64,000 bases of DNA from Neurospora tetrasperma FGSC 2508 (GCF_000213175.1 NW_009799103.1:585295-649294); one strand, 5' to 3'. Shown: positions 1 to 11,574, counted from the first letter of the stretch. Notes: generated from the letters alone by a model not told the origin. A program made the numbers and translations.

Positions 1-640
1 GGGAAGGCGAGGAGACGCCGCAGACTTGGAAGATCAGCTTCCATAGTTGCTTGAGCTTTTCCTCTTGCTCGGGAGTGAGGTTGCCGGGGCGGCCGGGGGC
101 GATTTCTCGAGACATGTTTGTGGTGGAGGACTCGTCGTCAAGAATGTCTTGGATGTTGTTTTTGATGGTGGTGTAAGAGGCTTCGGACGGAAGTTCCTGC
201 TGCTCGGTAGACTTTTGACCGAGGAAACCGGTGATACCGTAGCCGAGACCTAGACCAAGGACAAAGAGGAGACCGAGACCGGTTACAGAAGCGCGAAGGA
301 CAACGGGTGTACTAGGCGCAAGGGTGGCTGTTGGTTTTACTGTTTGATCTCGCTTATTGACGGTAGTAGTACTAGTCGAGAGGTTGTTGCGACTAAAGAA
401 GGCGGTAGTGGTGGTGGTGGTGGTGGTGGTAACGGTGGAAGGAGGGAAGAGGAGGGATTGGAACCGGGGACCTGGAGTGATCGCCGCTGCCCTAACTTTG
501 GTGCTAACAGTTCGTCGACTCGAAGGACACGTAGAGGTAGCAAGGGGGGAAGTGGTGGAAACAGCAGATCTGGACAGAGCGGATCTCGTCAGCCGAAGAC
601 GCAGAAGTTGGGTCGGCGTGGATGGCGGTGGAAGTCTCAT
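1..640 (-). CDS. CRAL-TRIO (Csr1-like) lipid-transfer protein with mitochondrial-type N-terminus, 3' end off window
   Basis: An open frame of at least 213 codons runs from an ATG whose first base is at 640 to the window edge without a stop. The N-terminus is rich in Arg, Ser and Thr with almost no acidic residues, like a mitochondrial presequence. A run of eight Thr comes from an ACC repeat near 405-431. A hydrophobic Gly/Leu/Val segment follows (complement of about 236-300) and would make one membrane span. After an acidic linker comes a block around PGNLTPEQEEKLKQLW, which resembles the start of fungal Sec14/CRAL-TRIO proteins of the Csr1 type. The lipid-binding core lies outside the window, so the family call rests on this block alone. 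A start at the internal ATG (first base 115) would give a soluble form without presequence and span. Family placement is from memory of similar proteins, not a search. Confidence 0.6.
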   Translation of the reverse strand, partial: MRLPPPSTPTQLLRLRLTRSALSRSAVSTTSPLATSTCPSSRRTVSTKVRAAAITPGPRFQSLLFPPSTVTTTTTTTTTAFFSRNNLSTSTTTVNKRDQTVKPTATLAPSTPVVLRASVTGLGLLFVLGLGLGYGITGFLGQKSTEQQELPSEASYTTIKNNIQDILDDESSTTNMSREIAPGRPGNLTPEQEEKLKQLWKLIFQVCGVSSPS

Positions 641-1992
641 TCCCTTTGATGGAGTCTAGAAGGTAAGATACCAGGAATTGGGATACAGCAGGCTGACAGA
701 GGATATGAAGAGGTACCTACTAACACTGGACGCACGTGTAGTAGCGGGTAGGGCGGGAGGGCGGGCAAGGCGGCAGCAGCGGCACCTAGGACGGGATGGT
801 CGTGTAGTGTAATTAGGTAGTAGGGTAAGGTAGGTAGAGGTAGGTATGTACCGAGAAGGAAAGCGGTCACCAAAGTGGTCACCAGATTCGGAGGGGAGGG
901 ATACAGAAGAAGAAAGGGATTTGTGGTGATGGGGGCTGTGAGAATGATATTGCCCCAATTAACAAGGCCGGACAAGGCTAATCCCCGGGCGATCCGTGTC
1001 AGCTTTTGGAAGCGCAATTTCTGGGTGAGAGATGGCCGGGGATATGGGATGAAAAGCCCCTTGTTACCAAAGCGTCGATCAAAAGGCAAAAGGTACAAAA
1101 GTCAGTGATGAGTGGGCAATGGGAGAAGGCAAAAGACGGTGTCTAATCGGCACAGAAAACCGGAAATCCTCCATCAATCCTAGGCCGTCCAAGTGGGGGC
1201 AACTTGGAGAGCTGAAAGGGAACCATTGAATATCACAGTGCATTGTTGACCTGGAAAGGGAGATGAAGAAAAGAAGAAAAGAAGAAGAGAAGGAAAGACA
1301 GAGAATTCTCTCGCTGGATTACCAGCCATTGACCTTCGGTGTACATTATCCTCTTCATGGAGACTCCCAGAGGTGATCAGGAACATACTACCTCTAGGTA
1401 CGCTAGTCTCCAATAACTTGAACCGTCCAATATTGGCGACTTGTCTTTGTCCCGGCTGACTCGCAACCCGAGATCCAACTAAAATTCCAGAAGCCGTGTA
1501 ACAAAAGGGGCTCAATCAGACAAGGTTGGAATTGACCAGACGATCGCAGCCGTCAGTCAGCTGGGCAGCAATCATCTTCGAGGAACATGGAAGGTTGGTT
1601 GGTTGGAAGCGAAGAAAGCGAGAACCCCTCATGGGACAAATCGATGCAGTGGTCACCAATGATGAAATGCTCCCCCCGACCCATGCAGCGCTGCTCCTTT
1701 ACAGGCAGGTGCACGTGCCTCTTTATGGTTTTTGCGTAAAGCTTGGCGTCACAATGTTACATCCACAGAGGGGACAACGACCAGAATCGTGGGGTCAATT
1801 AATGCCGTCGCGTCTCACTGCTTGGTGTTCGCGTCTCCCATGTCAACCATCAAGTCAACACCACCATCTTCGGCACCTTATCACCAACGTAAACACAAGA
1901 GAGACCACAACCGGCGCAACACCACATCTACCAGACATTGCATGCTATAGTCAGAGATCCTCCCAAGAATTAAGCACAACCAAGACCATACC
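641..1992. other. intergenic region with TAGGTAGG-rich tracts
   Basis: No convincing coding frame was found. The stretch holds short tandem and palindromic TAGGTA/TACCTA motifs (about 700-870 and 1390) and a purine-rich tract near 1258-1300. It should contain the divergent promoters of the CRAL-TRIO gene (minus) and DAM1 (plus). Confidence 0.6.
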
Positions 1993-2811
1993 ATGCCCGA
2001 CTCCCAAACCCCCGCGCCACAGCGCTCCACCTCCCGCCCTCGCACCCCCAACCGACCAACAACTCCCCTCCGCCCCTCCTCGCGCTCCTCCCTACGCGAA
2101 TCCGCCCGCGAATCCATCCATGGCTCCAGCGCTTCATTTCCGCTCAACGCCTTTGAGCCCGCCTTCGCCGAGCTGGCCGACGCCATGGCGGACCTCGAAG
2201 CCAACATGATGCATTTCCAGCTGATGCACGAAAGCCTGGCCCGGTTCAGTGAGGACTTTGCCAGCTTTTTGTACGGGTTGAATATGAATGCGTTTTGTGT
2301 GGATTTCCCAGAGGGACCGTTGACGGAGAGCTTCAAGAGGATGAAGGAGAAGGAGGAGAGGGAGGCTGCTGCTGGTGGTGGCCAGGGACAGAATAACATG
2401 GAGACTGGGATTATGGGCACAGGGGCCGGGATGGCGACGGTTAAGCAGGAGAGGGAGGGGTTTGACGGGGAGACTACTTTTATGTTTGTTTCCTGCATAC
2501 CTTGTCTGTCTCCCTTTTCCACAAGGCCATACTTGCTAACACCTGCTTTTCTTGCGTGCAGGACCACCGATACCTCCTTTGTCGATAACCCCACCTCCAA
2601 CATCTCCGGCCCTACACCGCGAAAACCATTGGCGGCGCCCAAGACACCTGCCCCAAGACAGTCGAGGGTGCCTGCGCCGTCTGGAACGACCAGAGGCACG
2701 AGTGGAAGAGGTGTTGGTCGTGGTGTGACGCCAAGTTCTCGAACGACGAGCCGCGGTGCGATTACTAGGAGTACATCGAACGGGCGAGTTGGAGGGAAAG
2801 GTTTGAGGTGA
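1993..2811 (+). CDS. DAM1: DASH complex subunit Dam1
   Basis: Kinetochore-microtubule coupling protein of the DASH/Dam1 ring. The ATG at 1993 opens a frame with an intron at 2484-2561 (GTTTGT donor, TGCTAAC branch, GCAG acceptor). The intron is 78 nt, so both the spliced and unspliced forms stay in frame; the spliced protein is 246 aa. Residues about 50-107 form the conserved Dam1 helical domain (FPLNAFEPAFAELADAMADL, then an FASFLYGLNMNAF-like block). The N-terminus is Ser/Arg/Pro-rich, and the C-terminus is basic with TPRK/RGxGRG repeats, as in fungal Dam1 tails that bind microtubules and are phosphorylated by Aurora kinase. The length is close to that of other filamentous-fungal Dam1 proteins. 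Confidence 0.9.
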   Translation: MPDSQTPAPQRSTSRPRTPNRPTTPLRPSSRSSLRESARESIHGSSASFPLNAFEPAFAELADAMADLEANMMHFQLMHESLARFSEDFASFLYGLNMNAFCVDFPEGPLTESFKRMKEKEEREAAAGGGQGQNNMETGIMGTGAGMATVKQEREGFDGETTFMFVSCIPCLSPFSTRPYLLTPAFLACRTTDTSFVDNPTSNISGPTPRKPLAAPKTPAPRQSRVPAPSGTTRGTSGRGVGRGVTPSSRTTSRGAITRSTSNGRVGGKGLR

Positions 2812-3072
2812 AGACGACGATGTTGCGATCCAGTAATTGCCGCATGTTATGAGTAATGAGGATATGATATCGATACCCGCGTTTAAAGAAGGATCAGGAT
2901 GCGCGCAACTGGTTCCGCATCGATAGAGGTCAACCGGCCGACTTTTGACCCTTGGAGGTCTTGGCCCACCCTTGCTCCACGAAATTGAGCGGGAACATAC
3001 AGAGCCATGTCGACGATGGTACGATCATCCAAATGGCACTAGCTGTCTGGAGGGCATCATCTGACCACAACA

Positions 3073-3629
3073 TCACGCCTCGGTCGCCTTGTTCAAATTC
3101 GCCTTCACCCTTTCAAGGCACTCCTCCTCGCCGCCACTACCACCAACCCATGACCCAGGGGCAGCAACAGCAATGGTCTTGGCCCTGGACTTGAGGCCCT
3201 GAGTGATCTCGAGGTTGGACTTGGGGAGATTGAGAGCCTGTACAGTTAGGTACATCTAGTCTCGGAGCTGTGTCTACTGCTTGCTCTTTCGCAATGTAAT
3301 CATTCATGGGAGATGGGCCGAAGGTAATTCCGGCCTGGTGTGTTGGTTGTGGCGGAAGATAGCTCTGGTGAACAAACAGGTCAGAGGGAACTGAAACTCA
3401 CCTCACTCAAAACCTTGACCACAGCTTTATTCGCCTCTCCCTCTTTTGCCTGCGCGGCAACACATATCTCGACTGCTTCGTCGGTGATGGAGGTTACGCC
3501 TTCGCGGGTTTTGCTCGCGCCTGGTTTGACGTGGCAGTGGATGTAGATGGTGCCGCCTTGGGTGCCTTGTGGTGAAGGTTTTTTGCTAGCTTTGCTGGCG
3601 ACGAACCAGAGGGCTCTTTGGGTGGACAT
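3073..3629 (-). CDS. DUF167 (YggU-family) protein
   Basis: Two exons, 3402-3629 and 3073-3237 (complement), are joined across an intron at 3238-3401 (donor GTGAGT, acceptor TGTACAG), giving 130 aa. The core contains the DUF167 hallmark block [12 protein letters not shown] and, later, [23 protein letters not shown] followed by [17 protein letters not shown], spanning the intron in frame. DUF167 proteins are small alpha/beta proteins of unknown function found from bacteria to man. The frame is open for 81 codons upstream of this ATG but contains no other ATG, so I start at 3629. A Gly-rich loop near the C-terminus ([11 protein letters not shown]) is unremarkable. Confidence 0.82.
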
Positions 3630-4308
3630 GGAAGGCTGTTCTGGTGCTCGGTTTGAAATTGGCTTTGGTGTATCAGGCTCTTTAAGAGTAACACAATGAC
3701 TTTGACATCCCAGAGCAGAGGTGAGTGGTGATGGCGGTTGAAGTTCGCGAAATGGTTCGATCCGAACTTCAGGCCAGCGGGGTACCTGAGGAGCTGAGGT
3801 AGTATCCGCTAGAGTGAGCTTTGGGAGCTTGGCCCCTGTCTTTGGAGCTCTGATATCTGGGATTGAGCTCAACGCCAGCCCGGAACTCTGTGCCCATTGA
3901 AAGAAAACAATAGTGATTGATCGAAGGATCGTCCAATGTATACAAGACCATCATAAATCTGACACTCTAACAGAATGTATTTCACTCACTGACAATTCTA
4001 GTGTTGACATCTAGCTATCAAGCGCTCTCCATCCCCGGTGATGTCATCCCCGCGCTATCTTTTCAACCCCTGCCGCTTCCCCCTGTACGTATTACCTTAG
4101 GTAGCTGCCGCTAACGGGGAGGGGGGGGGGGGACGGCGCGGCACTCCTCGTCGGGTCGGATCGAGTTGAGTCGAGTCGAATTGACCTGGAACTGAATCCA
4201 ATTTCATCAATCCATTCTCCTCCCCCCCATTACATTTCCTCCCAATTGAGTTACAATCCATCCAAAACCACCACCACCACCACCACCACTCTCAAAACAA
4301 CAGCAGAA
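3630..4308. promoter_or_regulatory. divergent intergenic region upstream of the peroxiredoxin gene
   Basis: No gene is supported here. It holds a TACCTTAGGTAG-type palindrome near 4090, a long G-run near 4121-4131, repeated TCGAGT/GTCGAG units at about 4155-4180, and a CCACCA repeat in the probable 5' leader at 4267-4289. Confidence 0.45.
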
Positions 4309-5247
4309 ATGTTCGCCCGCACCGCCCTCCGCGCCACGGCGTCGCCCATCGCCCGTGCCTCGGCCCCCGCCGCCGCCAGCCGCTTCTTCTCCTCCTCGCC
4401 CGCCCGCCTCGTCAAGATCGGCGAGCTCCTGCCCGAAGGCGAGCTCCTCCAGGAAGGCTCCCCCGGCAACAAGGTCGACCTGCGCAAGGAGGCCGAGTCG
4501 GCCCGCAACATGCTGATTATCGGTGTCCCCGCTGCTTTCAGCCCCGCGTGCAGCGCGAGCCATATCCCGAGCTATATCCAGCATCCCAAGACGCAGGAGT
4601 TTGATGTCAAGGCGGTGGTGTCGGTTAATGATGCTTTTGTGTGAGTACCTTTTTTCTCTGTCTTTCTGGGGTTGGGGGGTTGGGGGTTGGTGGTTGGTGA
4701 TAGTGGCTGGTGGTTGAGAGGGGAGGGTAGGGAGGGTAAAGGAGGGGAGGAAGGAAGAGAAGTGAACAGTACAAGGAGAAATTGAAGAGAGGCAGAACAG
4801 CAAGATGATGGCTACGAGAGGAGTGATGCTGAAGCCCTGGGAAACAACTTGGAGGAAACGCCCAATGCCACCAGCGGTTGAGAGGAGGCAAGCAAACCAT
4901 GTTACCTAGAGACTCAAGCTAACAACTACAACAGCATGAAGGCATGGAAGGAGAACCTCGACCCCGCCGGCGAGTCTGGTGTAAGTTCTTCTCCATTTAT
5001 CCCCATCGTGGCCATCACTTTTGCAACGATCCCTGACACACACGGTGAATAGATCCGCTTCCTCGCCGACCCCTCGGGATCGTTCACCAAGGCTCTCGAC
5101 CTCACCTTTGACAGCAAGGCCATCTTTGGCAACGACCGTTCCAAGCGCTATGCCATGATTGTCGAGGACGGCAAGGTCACCAAGATTGCTGTCGAGCCGG
5201 ACAACACTGGTACCGCTGTGTCGTTGGCCGACAAGGTCTTGGGTTAG
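4309..5247 (+). CDS. mitochondrial peroxiredoxin, Prx5/AHP1 type
   Basis: Three exons (4309-4640, 4935-4980, 5053-5247) give 190 aa. The introns have donors GTGAGT and GTAAGT and acceptors ACAG and ATAG. Residues 1-33 (MFARTALRATASPIARASAP, then RFFSSSPAR) are a typical mitochondrial presequence. The thioredoxin-fold core follows with the peroxidatic Cys at residue 81 in the block VPAAFSPACSASHIP, where the usual Thr is replaced by Ser. I see no second Cys after it, so a 1-Cys mechanism or an external resolving thiol is implied. It reduces H2O2 and organic peroxides. The first intron (294 nt) is unusually long for this genome. The downstream SCOT gene is convergent. Confidence 0.9.
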
Positions 5248-5538
5248 ACTTGAAGGAGATACATGATGATGATGGGGACTGGTGGAGTTTAAAAGTTCCA
5301 TATATATAGAATATGATTAATGAACTACGTCGGATTGCACAGCTATCAAAGAGACGTACTGAAGGAATCACCAGATCCGTCTTTTACAACACCCTGTGAT
5401 ATCCAACGGCCCAATGCAGAACAAGAAACATTTTGATGCCTTCCAAAACCTAATAAGACAGTATATACAACTCCTGACCCCATTTCACCACATTCCTGGT
5501 CATACAATCTTCACTCATCACCACCATCATAATGTCAA

Positions 5539-7380
5539 TCAAAGCATGGGCTTGAGATCATCGGCAACAACAAAGGGAGCCTCCGTCTTGGCCTTGATCT
5601 CGTCAACAGTGACACCATCAGCAATCTCAATGAGAGTAAGACCCTTGCCAAAGTCGACATCAAAGACGCCCTATCATCATCAGTCAGCATCTGTCTCATG
5701 TCCAAGGGGGGGGGGGGTCCAGTCCATGTAGGTAAAAACTCACCAACTCGGTAATAATCCTCGACACACAAGCCTTGCCCGTCAACGGGAACGCGCACTG
5801 CTTGACAATCTTGGCATTGCCCTTCTTATCCGTATGTTCCATCGTCACCACCACCTTGGTCTTCTCCGGGTTACTCACCAAGTCCATGGCGCCACCGAAC
5901 CCCTTGACCTTACCCGGCAACATCCAGTTCGCCAAGTCGCCATTCGCGCTGACCTGCATGGCGCCCAAAATCGTCAAGTTGATGCGTCCAGCACGAATCA
6001 TGCCAAACGACTCCTCGGACCCAAACACCGCCGCTCCCGGCGCCAGCGTGACCGTCTCCTTACCAGCATTAATCAGATCCGCGTCCTCCTCGCCCTTCTT
6101 CGGGTACGGGCCCAGGCCCAAAATGCCGTTCTCCGACTGCAACAGCACCTCAACGCCTTCCTCGACAAAGTTGGGCGCCAGCATCGGCATGCCGATTCCG
6201 AGGTTGGCGTACATGCCGTTCTTGAACTCCTTCGCCGCGCGACGCACGATGCGCTCGCGCTTGTTGGCCGTCTCGCCGCTTCCCAAAGCCGACTTCTTCG
6301 CATCCGGATCATTCGGGTCCTTGGCAAACGTGAACTTTTCAATGTTCTTCTCCGCCGTGCTCTGGATCACGCGCTGCACGTAAATGCCCGGCAAGTGGAC
6401 CGCCTCCGGCGGGATCTCACCGGGTTCAACAATGTGTTCGGCCTCGACAATGGTCACTTTGGCGTTGCGGCCCATGGCGCCGTTGAAGTTGTGCGCGGCC
6501 AGTCGGAACTGGCAGTTACCCAGCCGATCGGCCTTGTAGGCCTTGACGAAAGCGTAGTCGCCTGCGATGGAGTGTTCGAGGAGGTAGCACTTGCCGTTGA
6601 AGACCTTGACGTCCTTGGGGTAGCTGAAGACGTCCGGGGTGCCGTCGGGTTTGTTCTTAAGCGGCAACTCACCCGTTTGCACGACGGTGCCGAACGCGGC
6701 GGGGGTGTAGAACGCGGGGATCCCTTTGCCGCCTGCTGCGCAGCGCTCGGCGAGCGTGCCTTGGGGGGTGAGTTCCAGCTCGACTTCGCCGGTCAGGTAC
6801 ATTTGCTCAAAGGTCTTGTTCTCGCCGATGTAGGAGGCGACCATCTTCTTGATTTGCTTGGTCTTGAGCAGCTTGCCGAGCCCGGAGGTGTCGGTGCCGG
6901 CGTTGTTGGAGACGGCGGTCAGACCGGTGATTTCGGGCTTGTGGATCACTTCGTCGATTAGAGTGTCGGGCACGCCGCAGAGGCCGAAGCCGCCGCAGAG
7001 GAGGGTGCTGTTGGGCTTCATGTCGGCGAGCGCGGCGGAGGCGGAGGGGTAGAGTTTGTTGATCTCGGGGCGACGGAGGGTGGTGGAGAAGCATCGCGCT
7101 AGGAGGGCGGAGTGCTACATTTTGGAGGTGTTTGTTAGTTTGGTGATGCCCATTTTTTGGGGGGGAGGTGAAAGTTCTTTGGTGGTGAGAAGAAAAGGTG
7201 TGTGGTGTTTTGGTGGTGGTGGTGGTGGTGGTGTTGACAATTATCGATGCCAACTGAACCGAACCAGGGGTCTCCGTTGTTCGCACTCGTTGTGCTCGCA
7301 AGGAAGAAGCTGGAGGAACAACTACTTACGTTGTTGCCATATTTGGCATACGCCCTCAGCGTACGAAGAGCTGTAGACAT
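5539..7380 (-). CDS. succinyl-CoA:3-ketoacid CoA transferase, mitochondrial (SCOT)
   Basis: Three exons on the complement (7330-7380, 5744-7114, 5539-5670) give 517 aa, the usual SCOT length. The introns are 7115-7329 (GTAAGT, TGTAG) and 5671-5743 (GTGAGT, ATAG). A short presequence ([17 protein letters not shown], then [20 protein letters not shown]) points to the matrix. The N-terminal half has the CoA-transferase glycine block [17 protein letters not shown]; the C-terminal half has the catalytic Glu at residue 345 in [11 protein letters not shown]. The enzyme moves CoA from succinyl-CoA to acetoacetate or related 3-oxoacids for ketone-body and acetate metabolism. Both CoA-transferase halves are complete and fused in one chain, as in eukaryotes. 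A GGT repeat in the first intron (about 7212-7233) has no visible role. Confidence 0.95.
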
Positions 7381-9060
7381 TTTGGCTGGTGATTGGTGTG
7401 ACTTTTTTCTTTTCTCACAGGTCTTTCTATTTCCCCCAGAGAATGCGACTGAAGCTTCTCTTAAATAGCTTCTTTGGAAATCGCAATTCGGCCGGCAAGC
7501 AGCTGGACCTTGGGAAGTTTCACCTCGAACAATCGGAACGAGGCTAGAGTACTAGTCTATCTGGACGAGTCCTAGGACTGACTCTACACTTTTATAGTCG
7601 TCAATCGTCAATCGTATGTCGGTTCGTGAGTTCGGTGCCCTGGGTGGGTGATTCGCCGGGGAGGGGTTCGTCCGGGTTATTTAATAAATAGCAACGGGGG
7701 GTAGAAGCGGCAGATGAGGTTGTGTACGTAGGTACGTTGTATCGAAACCGGTAGTGTTGACTTGACCCGTTGATTTCCGTTCGACTACCTATCACTTCTC
7801 GAAGACAGGACAACAACCCAACAGAAGAAGGGGAGGGGGGGAAGTGGAAAAGGGTATCTTGGAAAAGAGAAGAGAAACAAAAAAAGAAGAAGATCAGGAG
7901 AGAAAAGAGTCAAGCAGCAGATGCGGCAGCGAGAGATATGTATCTATCAATGTGATAGTGAGACCACCTCTACACCACTTTTGTGTATGTAGTGTACGGA
8001 TGAGCACCTTGCTGGACACCCGAGACAGCAGCATCCTTAAGCTCTTCCCGGTAGCTCTTTGCTGTTACCATCACTTACCGTCCCTTTTCCCCATCTTTTT
8101 CTCCCCTTGTCCTTCCGCTACATAGTCCGTGGTGTTGGTCGAGTGGACTAAATCGAGGCCGAACTAGTTGCCGTGACTCCAACGGTACCTCCAGCTTCCA
8201 TGCTCCAGCGTGTTAATCATCTCCCGCCCTGGCCCGCCCGGTTGCCGCTTCGGAACCCTCCATCGGCAGAGAGTTTGTCCCCAAGGCCCCATTGTATCCT
8301 TGTTGTTCCGCGGTTTGCTCGGCATTAAGCGGGCGCGACGGGGCCGCGGGGAAATGTGTTTACGCGCGGATGGTGGGATGGGCGTTAGTTGGATCCGGGG
8401 GTTACATGCATGTTCCTGGTCCGAGATTTTAGGTCAAGCGACATCGTTTGTTATGTTATGTAATTGGAGATCTCTCTTACTAAGGACTGACAACTCGAAC
8501 GACTTTTATAATATTTACTATTGCAGTGTTCCTGTTTGTATGCCCAGGAATTTGTTACTACATGTGACCTAATAGCGGACCTCACATAGAGTGCACTAAC
8601 AAATATTAACTGGGCTTCGCTCTCCAACACTTTAGTCCGTCGTGGAGCACTAAATCTACTTGGGGGAAACCACTATGTACAATTCATCCCACACCATTTG
8701 ACATCTCGCGGCTCCTGTCTTCAGTAACCAGCATCATATCGATACAATTTCAGACACACATTATAATCACTTGGTATTCTACATAGTTATCAACAATCGT
8801 CTGTATCTCCCCAGCTGACTTTCACATCTTCCTCTTTTCATCACTCGTACTCAAACCCAGTGCAGTCAGTATCCATCATCATCTAATTGAGGTTATGTAT
8901 ATGAAATGATTAAGGTAGCTATGCTAATGTCGCGTGTGTATCTACCCATTCTCCTAGCGCCCGTTGAGATGTTGTTCGACAGAGAAGGAAAAAGCTGCGC
9001 TTTAAAAACATGTATATGATTGTATGTCCCGAATCCGAGTAAAACTCCTACCGCATTCCA

Positions 9061-9094
<34 letters not shown>

Positions 9095-9835
9095 GCTCCC
9101 TGTGGTCTTCTCATCCTCATGTTCCAAAGGCAAATACCCCATCATTTCACCCTTGCGGTGCAATCAAGCCCAACCCAATCATGAAAGGCCCTTGATGTTA
9201 TGCGCCCGTCGAAAGACTCCGGCACATGTATGCCTGTGCAATGCCGTAAAGCCGTTGAACCAAGCCAAGGAAAACCCGCTACACTAATGCGTCTCTCGAC
9301 TTAAAAAAATGCGTAGGCTCAGATCAAGACGATTGTGGTGCTTGTGGTGATACTGGCGGTCTTTGGTTTGGAGAAAAACGCCCATAGAACGCCATTGCTG
9401 TCTTTCTCCCGATGGCATTCACCATTCGCAACTGCGCTACACGCGCCTGAGACAACTCTTTCGTTTGTGCCCGCCTTCATAGTGCGACCCGAGAAGATGC
9501 AAGGACAAGCTGTGCGATGAGATCGGCTGCGAGTGCTTTCCTTGCTGTGCTCCACTCTTTCCAGGCACACACCCAAAAATTGGCTTCCTCGTCGGCTCCA
9601 GATGTCAAAGAAGAAGTGTGCTAAAGATACTCTTGGAACATGACTTGGATCACCCAGTGCCCAAGGCCATCAATCGACTGGTATGAAGAATATGCTCCAT
9701 CACGTAGGTGACGGCATTCGCTTGCCTTGGTCCGAGGGGTTGGCCAAATCATCCCCGAGGCCTGCGTCTCAACACACGGGTCGCGACCCCCAACATGTCT
9801 CGTACAGCATGGGCACGCTGCGCCAAGAGGTCATC
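7381..9835. other. long intergenic region without supported gene
   Basis: ORFs here are short, begin mostly with non-ATG codons and show no recognisable motifs. Visible features are a purine-rich AAGAAGAAG-like tract near 7850-7910 and a TCCA microsatellite (about 9061-9093). The right end is the 3' flank of the RBR ligase gene. Confidence 0.55.
9061..9093. repeat. (TCCA)n microsatellite
   Basis: A run of ATCC/TCCA tetranucleotides, interrupted once by TCCG, is visible directly. It sits in intergenic DNA. Confidence 0.9.
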
Positions 9836-11574
9836 CTAGCGACGGCTGCTAGAGGTAGTGGCAGGAGTGCTCGTGGGATTCACGATAGGCGCACCACTGA
9901 CCAGATCAATGTTGAAGGTCCATTTACCTAGCGGCTTGGTTAGTACCGACGAGTATAACAAATTCCGCAACGAAAGTCTTACCTTTTTGAAGGTTCTCAG
10001 CAGTGTCCTCTAGAAGGATGACGCGCCGCTTGTTGCAGTACGACGTCTTGTCCATGATGTCCACCTTGAGACCGGGCTGGGCAAGGTCCTGGACCGGCTT
10101 CTCAAACATCTCAGACAGGTTCTCTACCGCCATCTCCAGGTCCTTTTGGTTGCTCTCGAAGATCTCGGTAAGATTGTTGCGTGCCAGGTAGAATGCAAAG
10201 GCGTAGGTCCACATGAGCGTTTGCCGGCACGTCTGCAACGCCTGCGATGCAGATTGCAGGTACTGGACTTCGATCCAGGACATGCCCGACTGCTTTTGTA
10301 GCTCCACCATCTTCTTCTCAGTCTTGACATATAGATCCTTGTCCAGCCGGGCTGACTGCTCGTGGTTGTGGTAGCGGTTGTAGTAGTGGAGGTAGCGCTC
10401 CAGGGAGACTCGGGACCTAGCCTGAGCGTCGCGGGCTTCGGCGCCGCTCTTTTCCTCAAAGCGGTTGCAGTTGTACCAGCTCGTGCCGTGTTCGGACCAA
10501 AGCCCCATACACATCCAGCAAAACTCGTATTTGCACTTGCGGCATGTCATGTGGTTGCAGCCGCCATTCTTCTCGATCGTGCTGTTGCACTTTGGGCATT
10601 CCTTGGTGTTGGCTGATATCCAATTGGCCGTTTCCGAGTCGTCTGCACATTTCTTGAGCCACTTCTTCACGAGCTCACAAGGAGCGGGCTGGTGGTCGGT
10701 GTAGATGCAGCCAAAGCAGAAGCGGTGGCCGCACAGACATGACACTGTGGGCACCACCTTGGTGAGGTCTTTCTTCTTGACACCGCACTCGATGGCGTTT
10801 GCGCAGTCAGGCGAGGGGCACCATTTGAGGGTGTCCTTGTCCTCAACGTATGTGCGCATGAGCAGCTCGTGATATCGTTCCGTCAACTCGGGCGTGACTA
10901 GGATATCGAGCGAGCGGGCATCGATAATGAGATTGCAGCCGTCGGCGGGACACTGGATACGGGCAGCCTCGCCTTCTTCGCGGATCTTTTGTGATAGGTA
11001 CTGGCGGTAGCAGTCGACACAGTAACGATGGCCGCACTTGATGGCGAAGGACTCGAGGCCGTCTCCGTCTTCGCAGCAGATATCGCACATGAAGCCAGGG
11101 ATGACCTGCAGCCGGGGCTTGTCGGCGGCGGTCTGTGCGAGGCCGGCCGCATCGAGAACTTGACGGGGTTTGTCCATGTAGTCCTCGATCAGACGCTCCC
11201 GGTTCCACCGGAAGTGCCGTAGCAAAATGGCCGCTTCTTCTTTGGAGATGTCGAGAATCATGTTAACCTCGTCGACCAGGCCATCCTGCTGTTTCTGTAT
11301 GTCTTCGGGGCGGAACACCCTGAAGTCGATATCGAGGTAGTTGTGCTTCTTGGCCTGCTGGGAGTCCTTATTGCCGGTGTCCAGATCGGGCTCGTCGTCA
11401 AAGTCAAAGTCTGGCGGGATCGCGGGGTCAGTATACGGCGAAATGTCTGGGGGCGAGAAGTAGAATCATAGAAGTCTCACCCTCGGGATTAGACATGTCG
11501 TTGTCGCTGTCATCCTCCTGCATCATGTCATCCTCGGAAGAGAGGTTGGACATGAAATCGTCTTCGGAGTCCAT
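9836..11574 (-). CDS. RBR-type E3 ubiquitin ligase (Ariadne/HHARI-like)
   Basis: Three exons on the complement (11481-11574, 9983-11410, 9836-9927) give 537 aa. Intron 1 (70 nt) has a TACTGAC branch and intron 2 (55 nt) a TACTAAC branch. The acidic N-terminus (MDSEDDFMSNLSSEDDMMQ) is typical of Ariadne proteins. RING1 begins near residue 140 (CDICCEDG, then CGHRYCVDC), followed by the IBR (CPSPDC to CGHRFCFGC) and RING2 (CPKCNSTIEKNGGCNHMTC). The catalytic Cys is residue 306 in NGGCNHMTC. The Ariadne helical region follows, ending in WTFNIDLV. It accepts ubiquitin as a thioester from UBE2L3-class E2s and works with neddylated cullins in animals; that role is inferred here. The frame is open upstream of this ATG but holds no other ATG. 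Confidence 0.93.

Noticed and set aside
1526-2209. Plus-strand ORF of 227 codons overlapping the start of DAM1
   Set aside because: It is the wrong frame over the Dam1 exon, does not start with ATG, and has no motif. It is a shadow of GC-rich coding sequence.
3402-3872. Longer DUF167 protein starting at 3872
   Set aside because: The codon there is TTG and the 81 extra residues have no ATG or conserved content; the ATG at 3629 fits family length.
5834-6961. Plus-strand ORF of 375 codons antisense to SCOT
   Set aside because: It is a complement shadow: Leu/Arg/Val/Gly/Asp composition follows from antisense of the SCOT codons, it has no domain, and the sense gene is unambiguous.
8210-8572. 120-codon plus-strand ORF in the 7.4-9.8 kb gap
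   Set aside because: It begins with a non-ATG codon or weak start, has no motif and no splice partners; insufficient support as a gene.
11411-11480. 34-nt intron in the RBR gene (11447-11480)
   Set aside because: It is in frame but too short for a fungal intron. The AG at 11411 gives a 70-nt intron with a TACTGAC branch and restores the expected acidic N-terminus.
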